This document shows, piece after piece, positions 34,624 to 43,046 of a stretch of DNA of 64,000 bases. How positions within the stretch are numbered: position 1 is the stretch's first letter; every line of letters begins with the position of its first letter. This stretch comes from Anderseniella sp. Lineage in GTDB: Bacteria > Pseudomonadota > Alphaproteobacteria > Rhizobiales > Aestuariivirgaceae. The stretch spans positions 310,001 through 374,000 of the forward strand of contig JANQOK010000023.1 of NCBI GenBank assembly GCA_028289645.1. The letters are read 5' to 3'. The position numbers were made by a program, and so were the translations under genes. The notes below the pieces were generated by a model. That model made no database searches, was not told the origin of the DNA, and saw only the letters and a program-made list of their open reading frames with translations.

Positions 34624-36753
34624 TTGACAGGACATGAAGAAAGCTACGCATGGGAAACCAGAGAGGCGGCAATCAAATTTGCCTTTGAGCTCGCCTCCAT
34701 TCGAACCCAAGCACATGGCGACCATGACTTGAGAGAAATGAATGAAGGCGTCGCGCGGCGTCTTGTACCTCTTCTGAACCTTCTCGAAGAGCAATCGCCA
34801 GTCCTGTTTGCTACTCTCTGGAAACACAAGCGGCGAGGTGGGGTAATTTCTGCCGTGGCAAGGAGTATGTCCTACACCCCTGATCCGACTCTGGATCCCA
34901 CAGAGTATGTTTGCCGCACAGATGGAACCCATGCGGGCCTTATAGTTAGCGATCACGAACCAATACCAAATTGCGAGCGATTGCTTTGGCTTCGAAAATG
35001 GGATTGCGATAATCTGAGTGCGCTGTTCGAGGATCCGCACTGGAACACGGCAGACCGAATTTCCAAAGGTTGCAACAAGAATGGTAGATGCAAACCACTG
35101 AAGCGACAAGTCGCTTTAACTCTTGGGGATTTCTGTAAAACCCGACCTTCTAACGATATCAAGTCGGGACCAGCACAAGCCCAGTTCGGCGTCGATTTCA
35201 TTCTCAATATCTACCTAGATGAAGATCGGGTCCAGGCATATGAGGCTCGTAACGGCCCTTTTCATTTCGATGATGGTGGGGCGAAGGATTTCATCAAAGC
35301 AATTGCGTCGAAAATGGCATCAGGAATCTGTGCGCTAATTGAAATCCGGCGCAACAGGATCACTGAGCAAATGACCGGGATTTCGTCGGAGCCCGAAACG
35401 CTGGCCACTGCTCTTACCAAGGCAGTCTCACGCGTCCTCCCAAATCAGATCCTGTGCAAAGACGTTTTTTTGTTTCTGGAGAATCCGGATGGCTCCCTGA
35501 AACAAGAAACACATATTCAAAGCGGTCCCAATCCACCAGTCAAATTGCCCGCAACTGATCGCAGTGATCTGCAAGCAATCATCGCAGCGGCATATTCAGA
35601 TCAATGCAAGGATCTTCGAACATCATACGATGACATTGCGCTGGTCGGTAGCGATTTGATTTCAAAGCACGTGTCGCACGGCAAGATCGTTGCCAACGCC
35701 AGGCAACTCCTAGTTGCTCAACTCCGAAATGAGGAAGATGAGAGCCCTCTCGGCTATTTGGTACTCGTCGATCGTATGAATGACTTGGCGCAATCTCAGG
35801 AAGAAAATCCCTCCAACATTAGCGATTTCTTCGATTGGGAGGACGAGCTTTATCTGAAGCATATTGCAGACATACTGGATTTCATTGCCGGTCTATATCG
35901 CTCTCGGGAACGCAGTATACAGCGTGCAATGGTATTGGGACATGAGATACTGGCTCCGACGAGGTTCATCTACGAATCTGCATTACGTCAACATGAAATC
36001 ACAGAGGGCCGACGCGACATGCCACAGCGTATGCGCGCAAAGGAGATCGAAGATATCATGGTGACATCAGAGTATGTTGAAACCTTGGTTGAATCTCTGA
36101 CGTTTCTGCAGCCTTCAGTTAACATACCTCCTGCTAACCGCTACTTCCCCGAGGACATTAACCTCTATCGCATTGCCAGCGATATGAGACGGATTTGCAT
36201 TCCGCTAGCGCGCAAGAACAATGTACGAAGCGAGCGCATCATGATCGGCTCATTCAACGTTGACCTCTACATGGATGAGCGCGCTATGAGTCAGGTCCTC
36301 CTCAATTTGTTCGTCAACGCGATAAAGTATCATCAGCCATTTAATACAGATGAATTTCGAGCAACGGTTGAGGTTGAGGAGCTCTCTGTGAAAGCGCTCG
36401 CCGCTACATCGGAGTTGTGTACGGCGTTGCCGGAGTTTCATGACAATCTATTGAGTTGGCAATCGGAGCGAGGAATATTGATCACTGTGTCCGATTATGG
36501 GATCGGTGTAGCTGGCTCCAGACCGCAGCGCATTTTCGAGCCGGGCTACCGCGAGACAGCCCACATTCGCGCTGGTGTATTTGGGGCAGGTATTGGACTG
36601 TCGGTCGTCCGAAACATACTACGAGATCATCGCGCGGATATTTGGCTGGAACACACAGACAATCCTACACAGTTTTGCATCTTCCTCCCGGAGCATCTGC
36701 GCCAAGAAGACTACACACTTGAACAATTCTGGCTGGGGAAGAGTCGAAAATGA
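34624..36753 (+). CDS. Cytosolic histidine kinase, first gene of a three-gene cassette
   Basis: This 709-residue protein has no membrane helix. A large unassigned N-terminal region (about 1-230) contains a Cys cluster near 150 (C-N-K-N-G-R-C). A GAF-like region (about 235-430) is followed by the phosphoacceptor helix with H440 in G-H-E-I-L-A-P and an ATPase domain (about 540-695: L-L-N-L-F-V-N-A-I-K-Y-H, D-Y-G-I-G-V, G-A-G-I-G-L-S-V-V). The start is uncertain: TTG at 34624 uses nearly the whole open frame, while ATG at 34738 has GAGAGA just before it. Its stop overlaps the receiver gene by 4 bp (ATGA). The signal and family are unknown. Confidence 0.8.
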   Translation: MTGHEESYAWETREAAIKFAFELASIRTQAHGDHDLREMNEGVARRLVPLLNLLEEQSPVLFATLWKHKRRGGVISAVARSMSYTPDPTLDPTEYVCRTDGTHAGLIVSDHEPIPNCERLLWLRKWDCDNLSALFEDPHWNTADRISKGCNKNGRCKPLKRQVALTLGDFCKTRPSNDIKSGPAQAQFGVDFILNIYLDEDRVQAYEARNGPFHFDDGGAKDFIKAIASKMASGICALIEIRRNRITEQMTGISSEPETLATALTKAVSRVLPNQILCKDVFLFLENPDGSLKQETHIQSGPNPPVKLPATDRSDLQAIIAAAYSDQCKDLRTSYDDIALVGSDLISKHVSHGKIVANARQLLVAQLRNEEDESPLGYLVLVDRMNDLAQSQEENPSNISDFFDWEDELYLKHIADILDFIAGLYRSRERSIQRAMVLGHEILAPTRFIYESALRQHEITEGRRDMPQRMRAKEIEDIMVTSEYVETLVESLTFLQPSVNIPPANRYFPEDINLYRIASDMRRICIPLARKNNVRSERIMIGSFNVDLYMDERAMSQVLLNLFVNAIKYHQPFNTDEFRATVEVEELSVKALAATSELCTALPEFHDNLLSWQSERGILITVSDYGIGVAGSRPQRIFEPGYRETAHIRAGVFGAGIGLSVVRNILRDHRADIWLEHTDNPTQFCIFLPEHLRQEDYTLEQFWLGKSRK

Positions 36754-37187
36754 TGACTGACGACCGGTTCCTACTATGGATCGATGATGACCAGCAGTTG
36801 CTGGATCATGCTGTTTCGCGCTTGCGAGAGAACGGGATTCGCGTGGTGGTTGAGCCAAGCATAGATAAGGCTGTTGAAACGATTAGGACGCGTCAATCTG
36901 AACTATTGGGTGTCCTAGTAGACCTTATGATGGATCCTGGCGAGCTATTGAGCGGTCTTGCAACCGAAGGTGGTTATGAAACCGGCTTTCGCTTGATCGA
37001 CTATCTGCAATCCGAAGGCCTTATGGCAGACCTCGTCTTCAAGATATTCACCAATGCTCAGACCGGATTTAGGCAATATCCGCCTGACGGTTCCAAGCAT
37101 GCCGTCAGGATCGTACAAAAATCCCGATACAAGGGTGTAAAATTTCTGAATTTCATTAAAAGCGAATTTGTTTTCGAGAATGTCTGA
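36750..37187 (+). CDS. Stand-alone receiver-domain protein
   Basis: This 145-residue response-regulator receiver has no output domain. The acid pocket is D12-D14 (W-I-D-D-D-Q-Q), the phosphoacceptor is D58 in V-L-V-D-L-M-M, the switch residue is T101 and the conserved Lys is K124, so phosphorylation should be possible. An insertion after D58 (M-D-P-G-E-L-L-S-G-L-A-T-E-G-G-Y) makes the loop longer than usual. It overlaps the kinase stop by 4 bp, and its own stop overlaps the next gene's start by 8 bp, so the three genes are translationally coupled. The kinase is the obvious phosphodonor. Confidence 0.82.
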   Translation: MMTDDRFLLWIDDDQQLLDHAVSRLRENGIRVVVEPSIDKAVETIRTRQSELLGVLVDLMMDPGELLSGLATEGGYETGFRLIDYLQSEGLMADLVFKIFTNAQTGFRQYPPDGSKHAVRIVQKSRYKGVKFLNFIKSEFVFENV

Positions 37188-38010
37188 TTCACCGAACAAA
37201 CAAGAAACTGGATGGCAGCTCCACCTATTGTGGGTCGTCGCTTGTGTTGCGCTCGCCGGGTGCGCTTTGGCCATCTATATGATTGTTAGCACAGGAAGTG
37301 CCGCACCCATACTACCCTCTCAGCTCCTCAATTTTTTAGGAATTGTTATTGGTGCAGTGGCGCTTGTAGCCACCGTTGGGTTTTTGGTTCTGGCGTTTCC
37401 TATTTGGAGCGAACTGGGGGCGATAGCTGAAGAACGAAAGGAAATTGCACAAGACCGCCGGGAAACACTAAAACTCCGGGATCGGGTGGAAGGCATGATG
37501 CGTGACCTCAACAGTGAAGCGGTAGTTCTTCGCGAGAAGGTGGACGATACAGTAGCGGTTCTCAGCGCCCCTTACAGTCGTTACACGGGAATCTATGATT
37601 CACTAAAACTGTTCAGCACTGTGATCCGGTATATAGGTACACCGCTTTGGGAAGAAGATGACGGAGGTAAGGGAGACAGCGCAGAGCCAGAAGCTGAACG
37701 AGTTGATCGACATGTCAGCTTGGTGCAACAACTAATGGCTGCGATGGCTGTGGAGCCCGATCACGATCTTGCGCTCTATCTTTCCTTCATGCGCGATGCA
37801 GTTGGCCATTTGCGGTCAACTGATGACAAGATTTTCTTCGAATTTGTAGATACTCGACTAAAGGCTGCTCGGCCAGTCGAGCCAAGCCACAAGGAAGTGC
37901 TACAGCAAATTTGGGACCGTTTCGAGATAGTGCGTGGACATGCTGCCCACTGGCGGCGCAGCCAGGACCCCCGGACTTTCGATCCGAATGCATCAACCAC
38001 CAATAGCTAG
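37180..38010 (+). CDS. Two-helix membrane coiled-coil protein, third gene of the cassette
   Basis: This 276-residue protein has two transmembrane helices (about 12-36 and 47-72), then a coiled coil (about 75-120: E-E-R-K-E-I-A-Q-D-R-R-E-T-L-K-L-R-D-R-V) and a C-terminal alpha-helical cytoplasmic part of about 150 residues with no motif I recognise. The ATG at 37180 overlaps the receiver gene's end; a TTG at 37168 would add four residues. Topology suggests an inner-membrane effector or sensor whose cytoplasmic part could contact the receiver. Function unknown. Confidence 0.75.
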   Translation: MSDSPNKQETGWQLHLLWVVACVALAGCALAIYMIVSTGSAAPILPSQLLNFLGIVIGAVALVATVGFLVLAFPIWSELGAIAEERKEIAQDRRETLKLRDRVEGMMRDLNSEAVVLREKVDDTVAVLSAPYSRYTGIYDSLKLFSTVIRYIGTPLWEEDDGGKGDSAEPEAERVDRHVSLVQQLMAAMAVEPDHDLALYLSFMRDAVGHLRSTDDKIFFEFVDTRLKAARPVEPSHKEVLQQIWDRFEIVRGHAAHWRRSQDPRTFDPNASTTNS

Positions 38011-38518
38011 ACTTGACTAATATCTGCGAGGTACTAGGCCAGTTGCCTCATTCAATCGACGATTGCTTCCTTGGTTGACGCAGCAACGAGCAAGAAGTCG
38101 ACGCCTGCGCCTCGAATGAAACAACATCCTGAACTTCCATTACACTAATGCGATGGGCGCCACGCGGTTGATTTGATTGGATTGGCGAAGTCGTCGTTTC
38201 GGCCGAGTTGCATGGTGTGATGTACCGTCCGAAGTGCAAGAGCTGTCATTGGCTACTCATCATCTTCATATTGCAAGTCATAATAGGGCTATCATGCTGA
38301 AAAGGCCTGTAATCGAGCAAGTCTTTAGCGGGCTGGCATGTAAAGCTGCTCCTGCTTCCAGGTTTCCCCAAAACCCAGGCATATCTTCTTGGTGGCCGCC
38401 GGCTCGGTAAACCCTGTGTCATGAGGCTCTGGATACCGGGTGCAGGCTAGTTTCCGGTCTGGCAGTGTCAGATTTTGCGAAATCGCCGCTAACGGAACGT
38501 CTTATTCAGTGCCAGCCC
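38011..38518. other. Intergenic region, no gene recognised
   Basis: This is 508 bp of lower-GC sequence after the cassette. Short open frames exist on both strands but none has a good ribosome-binding site together with coding-like composition. It may be remnant DNA of an insertion. Confidence 0.4.
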
Positions 38519-38773
38519 CTACAGCCGATGGTCAGGGATCACATCACCGAGATTACCGGCACTGATGTTTTCGAGATCTTCGGCTGTCAGCTCATCCGAT
38601 TTTTGCGATCGGTGGTGTTCCAGCTCAGCCAGTGTGAAGTCATATCCGCTGGCACTGGCCAGGTCCATGACTGCGGACGGATTCGATATGATCCCTGCCA
38701 CACGTGCCTGCAGTTCGTCATTGTCCGCCACGTCTTTGGCGAAACGCTCTATCTCTGAAATACTCATGAGCAT
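38519..38773 (-). CDS. Nif11-like leader-peptide family protein
   Basis: This small protein has 84 residues (or 82 from the second ATG at 38767). The N-terminal S-I-S-E-I-E-R-F-A-K-D-V-A-D-N-D-E-L-Q-A-R-V followed by a helix and the segment E-L-T-A-E-D-L-E-N-I-S-A-G is typical of Nif11-type leaders, which in many bacteria are precursors of ribosomal natural products cleaved after a Gly. Here the part after S-A-G is only N-L-G-D-V-I-P-D-H-R-L, with no Cys, Ser or Thr for ring formation, and no modification or export gene is nearby. It may be an orphan or decayed precursor, or a regulatory relative. Confidence 0.7.
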   Translation of the reverse strand: MLMSISEIERFAKDVADNDELQARVAGIISNPSAVMDLASASGYDFTLAELEHHRSQKSDELTAEDLENISAGNLGDVIPDHRL

Positions 38774-38812
38774 ATTCTTTGTCTGGCCCCTGAAGTAACT
38801 CGCCTGTCGTCC

Positions 38813-39195
38813 TCAATTCAGAAAGCCGTCAAAGTGATAGTTCGAACCGAGGCGCAGCAGGTGGGATTTGGAACTGAACTTGACCTCCTGGTTTTCAGCC
38901 GTGTCGCACAGAGTGGTCTCTTCGGCCATCTGGACGTAAAGATACTCATCCCTTACAGACCACTTGTCTCTAGATACCGGCGCCAGCCGCGCAGTGTTGC
39001 CGGCCAAACCATCTCAGCGGAGACGATTCTGCTGCGCTCGCCGCCACTCAAGTTGAATCCTCGTCCTTCGTCGAAACCGGTCCAGTTGAAGTCGGCTTCG
39101 ATGCCCCACGAGAAGTTGCCAAGCTGATGGTTATAGCCGGCCTAGACACCTCAAGTCCCTACGTAGGTATTCAGATCCGACCCGCACACACGTTG
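38813..39195 (-). pseudogene. Decayed Omp25-like outer-membrane protein gene
   Basis: On the minus strand one frame reads L-N-T-Y-V-G-T, a stop, G-V, a stop, A-G-Y-N-H-Q-L-G-N-F-S-W-G-I-E-A-D-F-N-W, the inner strands of an Omp25-type barrel. In another frame D-K-W-S-V-R-D-E-Y-L-Y-V-Q and, at the end, L-L-R-L-G-S-N-Y-H-F follow, which is the family's C-terminal strand. Between them the middle of the barrel is missing. Two internal stops, a frameshift and a deletion show that it no longer encodes the protein. It lies near intact homologue types at 9.5-11.3 kb. Confidence 0.7.
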
Positions 39196-39485
39196 CGCTA
39201 TCTGGTTTCGGCGCCGGTTCAGCGGGCCGGCACGGGTGGTTTCCTGCGGCGACTGCGGCTCATCAAACTGCACGCGAGACTTCCTGGTTGCTTCCTGCAT
39301 GGTTTTTGGGCGTGTCAACGTCCAGGCACAGTAATTCAGACAAATTCGCCGCCGGTGTGTGACAATTATCACTTCACGGACAGTCAGACTTCGATAGTCA
39401 TCCGGCCAAACAAGGCCCACCGGTTTCAGGACGCATGCCCTGGCGCGGGTCAGCCTGCAATAACTGAACATTCAGGATAAAAACA

Positions 39486-39719
39486 ATGAGTACCCAAACT
39501 GCGACCACAAGCAGGTCGGAATACAAGCCGCTTGGTTCAAATTTCCTGCGAGGCGTTAGCACTGTCGCGATGCGCATCGCCGGTTACATTCAGCAACAGC
39601 GCAGGTCACGTGCCACCTATATGGCATTGCGCAATCTCGACGATCATATGCTGAGAGACATCGGTCTGACCCGCTCGGACCTGGTTGATCTGAACAGCTT
39701 CGACTGGAAGAACAGGTGA
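39486..39719 (+). CDS. DUF1127 small protein
   Basis: This 77-residue basic protein has the C-terminal DUF1127 motif L-R-N-L-D-D-H-M-L-R-D-I-G-L-T-R-S-D-L (an Arg-rich helical segment). DUF1127 proteins in alphaproteobacteria are linked to phosphate or nutrient-stress and RNA regulation in some species, and to life in the cell envelope in others. The stop overlaps the region before the cupin gene that starts at 39887. Confidence 0.85.
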   Translation: MSTQTATTSRSEYKPLGSNFLRGVSTVAMRIAGYIQQQRRSRATYMALRNLDDHMLRDIGLTRSDLVDLNSFDWKNR

Positions 39720-39886
39720 CCGGGTGCGGTGACGGCAGATGCACAGCCGCAGCAGGCTGCGCAGTGCCGTCACTGCATTTTCGTCTCAACACCGTTTGCG
39801 TGGCCGGCCCAGGCAAAACCGATATTCCTGCCGGTCTGCGCATGCTATGCAAGGCCGAAACCAGCAGCACAAAGGAAGATGCCAGC

Positions 39887-40270
39887 ATGATTGTCCGCTC
39901 ACTGGAAGACCTGAAAGCACAGGGCAGGTACCGCGAGAAGCCCGGGGCCTGGAGCAGTTCAAGATACCTCCTACGTGACGATGACGTCGGTTTCACCCTG
40001 ACGCAGACGACGGTGGCCGCCGGTACCCGGCAAATGATGCAATACAAGAACCATGTCGAGGCAAACCTGATCATTGATGGCGAAGGCACGGTCACCGACA
40101 TTGCCACTGGCGAGACACATGCGCTGGCGCCCGGCGTCATGTACACACTCGACAAGCATGACCGGCACGAACTTGTGGCCAAGACCGATTTGCGTATCGT
40201 CTGCGTGTTCACGCCGGCGCTGGTCGGCGGGGAAACCTACGACGATGACGGTTCATATCCGGTACTGTAG
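39887..40270 (+). CDS. ectC: Ectoine synthase-like cupin (orphan EctC)
   Basis: The cyclisation of N-gamma-acetyl-diaminobutyrate to the compatible solute ectoine is catalysed by EctC. This protein has 127 residues, the usual length, starting M-I-V-R-S-L-E-D-L. The residues known as iron ligands in a characterised EctC (Glu, Tyr, His) appear at E58, Y86 and H94, and the cupin core N-L-I-I-D-G-E-G-T-V-T-D is intact. AAAGGAAG lies just before the ATG. ectA, ectB and ask_ect are absent from the window, so it is either a stand-alone EctC, which is known in other genomes, or works with distant genes. It is followed by a SnoaL-like gene. Confidence 0.82.
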   Translation: MIVRSLEDLKAQGRYREKPGAWSSSRYLLRDDDVGFTLTQTTVAAGTRQMMQYKNHVEANLIIDGEGTVTDIATGETHALAPGVMYTLDKHDRHELVAKTDLRIVCVFTPALVGGETYDDDGSYPVL

Positions 40271-40306
40271 CGACACTCGGCGCAAACCGGGGTGGACTTG
40301 GCAGGC

Positions 40307-40636
40307 ATGGATGAGCTGATCGCGACAGCTGAGGACTACGTTGCAGCGTCCAATGCTCACGACATTGCCCGCATCAGGCCGATGCTTGCTGCCGACTGCT
40401 CGTATCGTTCAGCCGGTGTCGGACAGCATGACGGCACCGATGCCATCATGGCCATGATGCAATCGTTCTTTGCGGCCAACCCGGATGTCCACTGGGACGC
40501 GCGCAACTATCAGCGCCAGGCAAACCGGGTCGTGTTCGATTTCCGGATAACGCTCGCCTCCGGCACATCTTCCGGACGGGAAGAAATTCATTTCAACGAA
40601 GCCGGGAAAATCAGCCGCATTGTCGTGCAGAGATAA
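40307..40636 (+). CDS. SnoaL/NTF2-like small protein
   Basis: This 109-residue protein is of the nuclear-transport-factor-2 fold type: an N-terminal helix (L-I-A-T-A-E-D-Y-V-A-A-S-N-A-H-D) and then a curved sheet (V-G-Q-H-D-G-T-D-A-I, R-V-V-F-D-F-R-I-T-L, E-E-I-H-F). The fold hosts enzymes and binding proteins for small molecules; the substrate is unknown. It starts 36 bp after ectC, so it may share its operon. A GTG at 40292 in frame is an alternative start. Confidence 0.65.
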   Translation: MDELIATAEDYVAASNAHDIARIRPMLAADCSYRSAGVGQHDGTDAIMAMMQSFFAANPDVHWDARNYQRQANRVVFDFRITLASGTSSGREEIHFNEAGKISRIVVQR

Positions 40637-40660
40637 TGCGGCTGGCAGCGCTCAACATGT

Positions 40661-40951
40661 TCAGCAAATGGTGATGCCGCATTCGCGAATGTCGAACTTG
40701 TTGCTGCCTTCCATTGATCGCACATCATAGGCCTGCCCGTTCATGCAGTGGGCACGGGCTTCAATGCTGGTGATAGCGCCAAGCTCCTGAACTTTCACAT
40801 TGGTCATGTAATTCAGGTTGCACTGCTTTTCGGCCAGCAGCTGTGCCTGCAGCGCAAGTTGCCACGCCGGCACGTCTTCGGCGGATGAGGGCAGGCTGGC
40901 TGCATAGATCGCGAGCGCAAACGCCGCACCCGCGCTGATCAAGTGTTTCAT
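40661..40951 (-). CDS. Small secreted protein, unknown
   Basis: This protein has 96 residues with a signal peptide (M-K-H-L-I-S-A-G-A-A-F-A-L-A-I...S-S-A, cleavage near 23) and a mature part of about 70 residues with four Cys (C-N-L, H-C-M, E-C-G, terminal I-C) that may form disulfides. The ATG at 40951 is supported by the signal peptide. The frame is open to 41152. No family recognised. It is convergent with the SnoaL-like gene. Confidence 0.65.
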   Translation of the reverse strand: MKHLISAGAAFALAIYAASLPSSAEDVPAWQLALQAQLLAEKQCNLNYMTNVKVQELGAITSIEARAHCMNGQAYDVRSMEGSNKFDIRECGITIC

Positions 40952-41213
40952 GGCTGATCCTTTTTTGCTTTGCGGCAAATGATGCGCGGGTCGGCAGGCA
41001 AAAGCCTTGATGTCGATCAACAGGGCCGGGGCCGAAGTGCGCGGCTCCGTGTGCCGGACATCTGGTGGTGTTCCGGCAAGTGCCAGGCAGCAGCCGCGCG
41101 GCAATACGACAGGTACACCTGACTTGCCGCTATCGCTGGCTGCCACAATCATCGGCCATCATGCCGGAGGCGGGTTTTTGCAAATCCGTTCGAAGTGGTG
41201 GTAAATCAATAGC

Positions 41214-43046
41214 ATGCGAACTTTCAGCAACAGTGCATCCTGGATCATCGTTGCGGGCGTCATCCTGGCGGCCTTTTGGTTCGGCTATGGCGCAACCGAA
41301 CGCTATTACCTGCAACAGCTGGCCGCGCAAAACCAAAGCACCCTGAGGCTGGTGGCGTCCGGCCTGCAGGGCTCGCTGCTACGTTATGAACCGCTCACTT
41401 CACTGCTGGCGGACAAGGTGGATGTCAAATTGCTGCTGTCCAACCCGCAAAACGAAGCTCAGGTCAACCGGGTCAATCAGCAGTTTCGCTCGATCGCACA
41501 GGACATCGATGCCTCCGATATCTATGTGATGGACCTGGCCGGCATGACTGTCGCGGCAAGCAACTACCGGGACAAAACGTCATTCATCGGCCGGAACTTC
41601 AATTTTCGTCCGTATTTTCGAGAGGCAATTCAGGGAACTTCCGCGCGGTATTTCGCCCTGGGCACCACATCTTTGAAGCGCGGCTATTACTTCGCCTCAC
41701 CGGTCCAGAATGGCACCAGAGCAATCGGAGTGGTGGCGATCAAGATCGGTGTCGAGGAGATTGAAGCGGACTGGCAGGGTTCCGGAGCCGACATCTTCGT
41801 GGCTGACCCAGATGGGATCATTTTCATGGCCAGCCGTGAAGAGTGGCTGTTCAAATCTCTCAATCCCTTGTCCAGCCAGGCCCTGGCCAGGATCAAGGCG
41901 TCGAAACGTTATCCGATCGACAGGCTCAGCGACCTGCAATTCGATGTCGCTGCTTCAGGTGTTGCTGATGCAACATTCGCGACCGTCGCAGTCGAAAACG
42001 GTTCGGAAGTTTATCTGGCAAACCAGCGTTTCATGCCCGATGCAGGCTGGACGCTGCATGTCATGCTGCCAAGAACCCTCGCGGACAACAGGACCCTTAC
42101 CGCGCTGGCCGTGGCCACGCTGGTCCTGCTTCTGCTGTTGCTGATCCTGACATTCATACTTCAAAGGCGTGCCCGGCTGGTGCGCGACATCGCTGCTGGC
42201 GCGCGGGCTCAGGAACAGTTGGAACTGAGAGTTGCCGAGCGAACCAATGATTTGAACATCGCCAATGAAAACCTGACCAAGGAGGTCTCTGAACGCAGGC
42301 TCGCTGAACAGCAGCTGTTGTCAACGCAGAACGAGTTGATACAGGCCGGCAAACTGGCTGTGCTGGGGCAGATGTCAGCAGCATTGTCGCACGAACTCAA
42401 CCAGCCCCTGACCGCCATCAAATCCTATGCGGAGAATGCGCGAACCTACCTGAAGCGCAACAAGATCGAGCAGGCCAGCCAGAATATCGGTCACATATCC
42501 GAGATGGCTGATCGCATGGCTGAACTCGGCAGTCACCTGAGAAACTTTGCACGCAAACCCAAACAGGCCATTGAGGCAGTTGGCCTTGGCACCGTGCTTG
42601 AAGGGGTCAAGAACATCATCGGTCCCAGGCTGAAGAGTGAAAACACGACCCTCGATCATTCCAACTTGGATGACCGGCTGGTGGTGAGTGCCGGGCGGTA
42701 CCGGTTGCAGCAGGTATTGTTGAATCTGATCAACAATGCCGTGGACGCAATGTCGGAATTGGAAAAACCGGTCGTAACCGTTTTCAGCGAAATTCGCGGC
42801 GATGAAGTTGCATTGTGTGTCAGAGATCAGGGCCCTGGCCTGAACGACAAGGTATCCAAGCAATTGTTTGACCCGTTTTTTACCACCAAGGGTGTGAACC
42901 AGGGACTGGGCCTCGGGCTTTCGATTTCCTACAACATAGTTCAGGACTTTGGTGGCGCCATTACAGCTGAGAACCATCCTGAAGGTGGTGCCGTTTTCAC
43001 GGTGTTGCTGAAACTGGTGGATCAGGTTGAGGACGCAGCGGAATGA
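41214..43046 (+). CDS. dctB: DctB-like sensor histidine kinase
   Basis: This 610-residue membrane kinase has a transmembrane helix at about 9-27, a periplasmic double-PAS/Cache sensor (about 35-280) and a second helix at about 285-312. A cytoplasmic coiled coil (about 320-380) is followed by the dimerisation helix with H-box L-S-H-E-L-N-Q-P-L-T-A-I-K-S-Y-A-E-N-A and the ATPase domain (V-L-L-N-L-I-N-N-A-V-D-A-M, D-Q-G-P-G-L, G-L-G-L-G-L-S-I-S). C4-dicarboxylate-type kinases (DctB) have this layout. Its stop overlaps the next gene's start by 4 bp (ATGA). Confidence 0.92.
   Translation: MRTFSNSASWIIVAGVILAAFWFGYGATERYYLQQLAAQNQSTLRLVASGLQGSLLRYEPLTSLLADKVDVKLLLSNPQNEAQVNRVNQQFRSIAQDIDASDIYVMDLAGMTVAASNYRDKTSFIGRNFNFRPYFREAIQGTSARYFALGTTSLKRGYYFASPVQNGTRAIGVVAIKIGVEEIEADWQGSGADIFVADPDGIIFMASREEWLFKSLNPLSSQALARIKASKRYPIDRLSDLQFDVAASGVADATFATVAVENGSEVYLANQRFMPDAGWTLHVMLPRTLADNRTLTALAVATLVLLLLLLILTFILQRRARLVRDIAAGARAQEQLELRVAERTNDLNIANENLTKEVSERRLAEQQLLSTQNELIQAGKLAVLGQMSAALSHELNQPLTAIKSYAENARTYLKRNKIEQASQNIGHISEMADRMAELGSHLRNFARKPKQAIEAVGLGTVLEGVKNIIGPRLKSENTTLDHSNLDDRLVVSAGRYRLQQVLLNLINNAVDAMSELEKPVVTVFSEIRGDEVALCVRDQGPGLNDKVSKQLFDPFFTTKGVNQGLGLGLSISYNIVQDFGGAITAENHPEGGAVFTVLLKLVDQVEDAAE

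Noticed and set aside
39151-39160. 10-bp match (TCAAGTCCCT) to the T-arm of the tRNA, possible attachment site
   Set aside because: The match is short and does not continue to the tRNA 3' end as real attachment sites do; no integrase gene is present between them.
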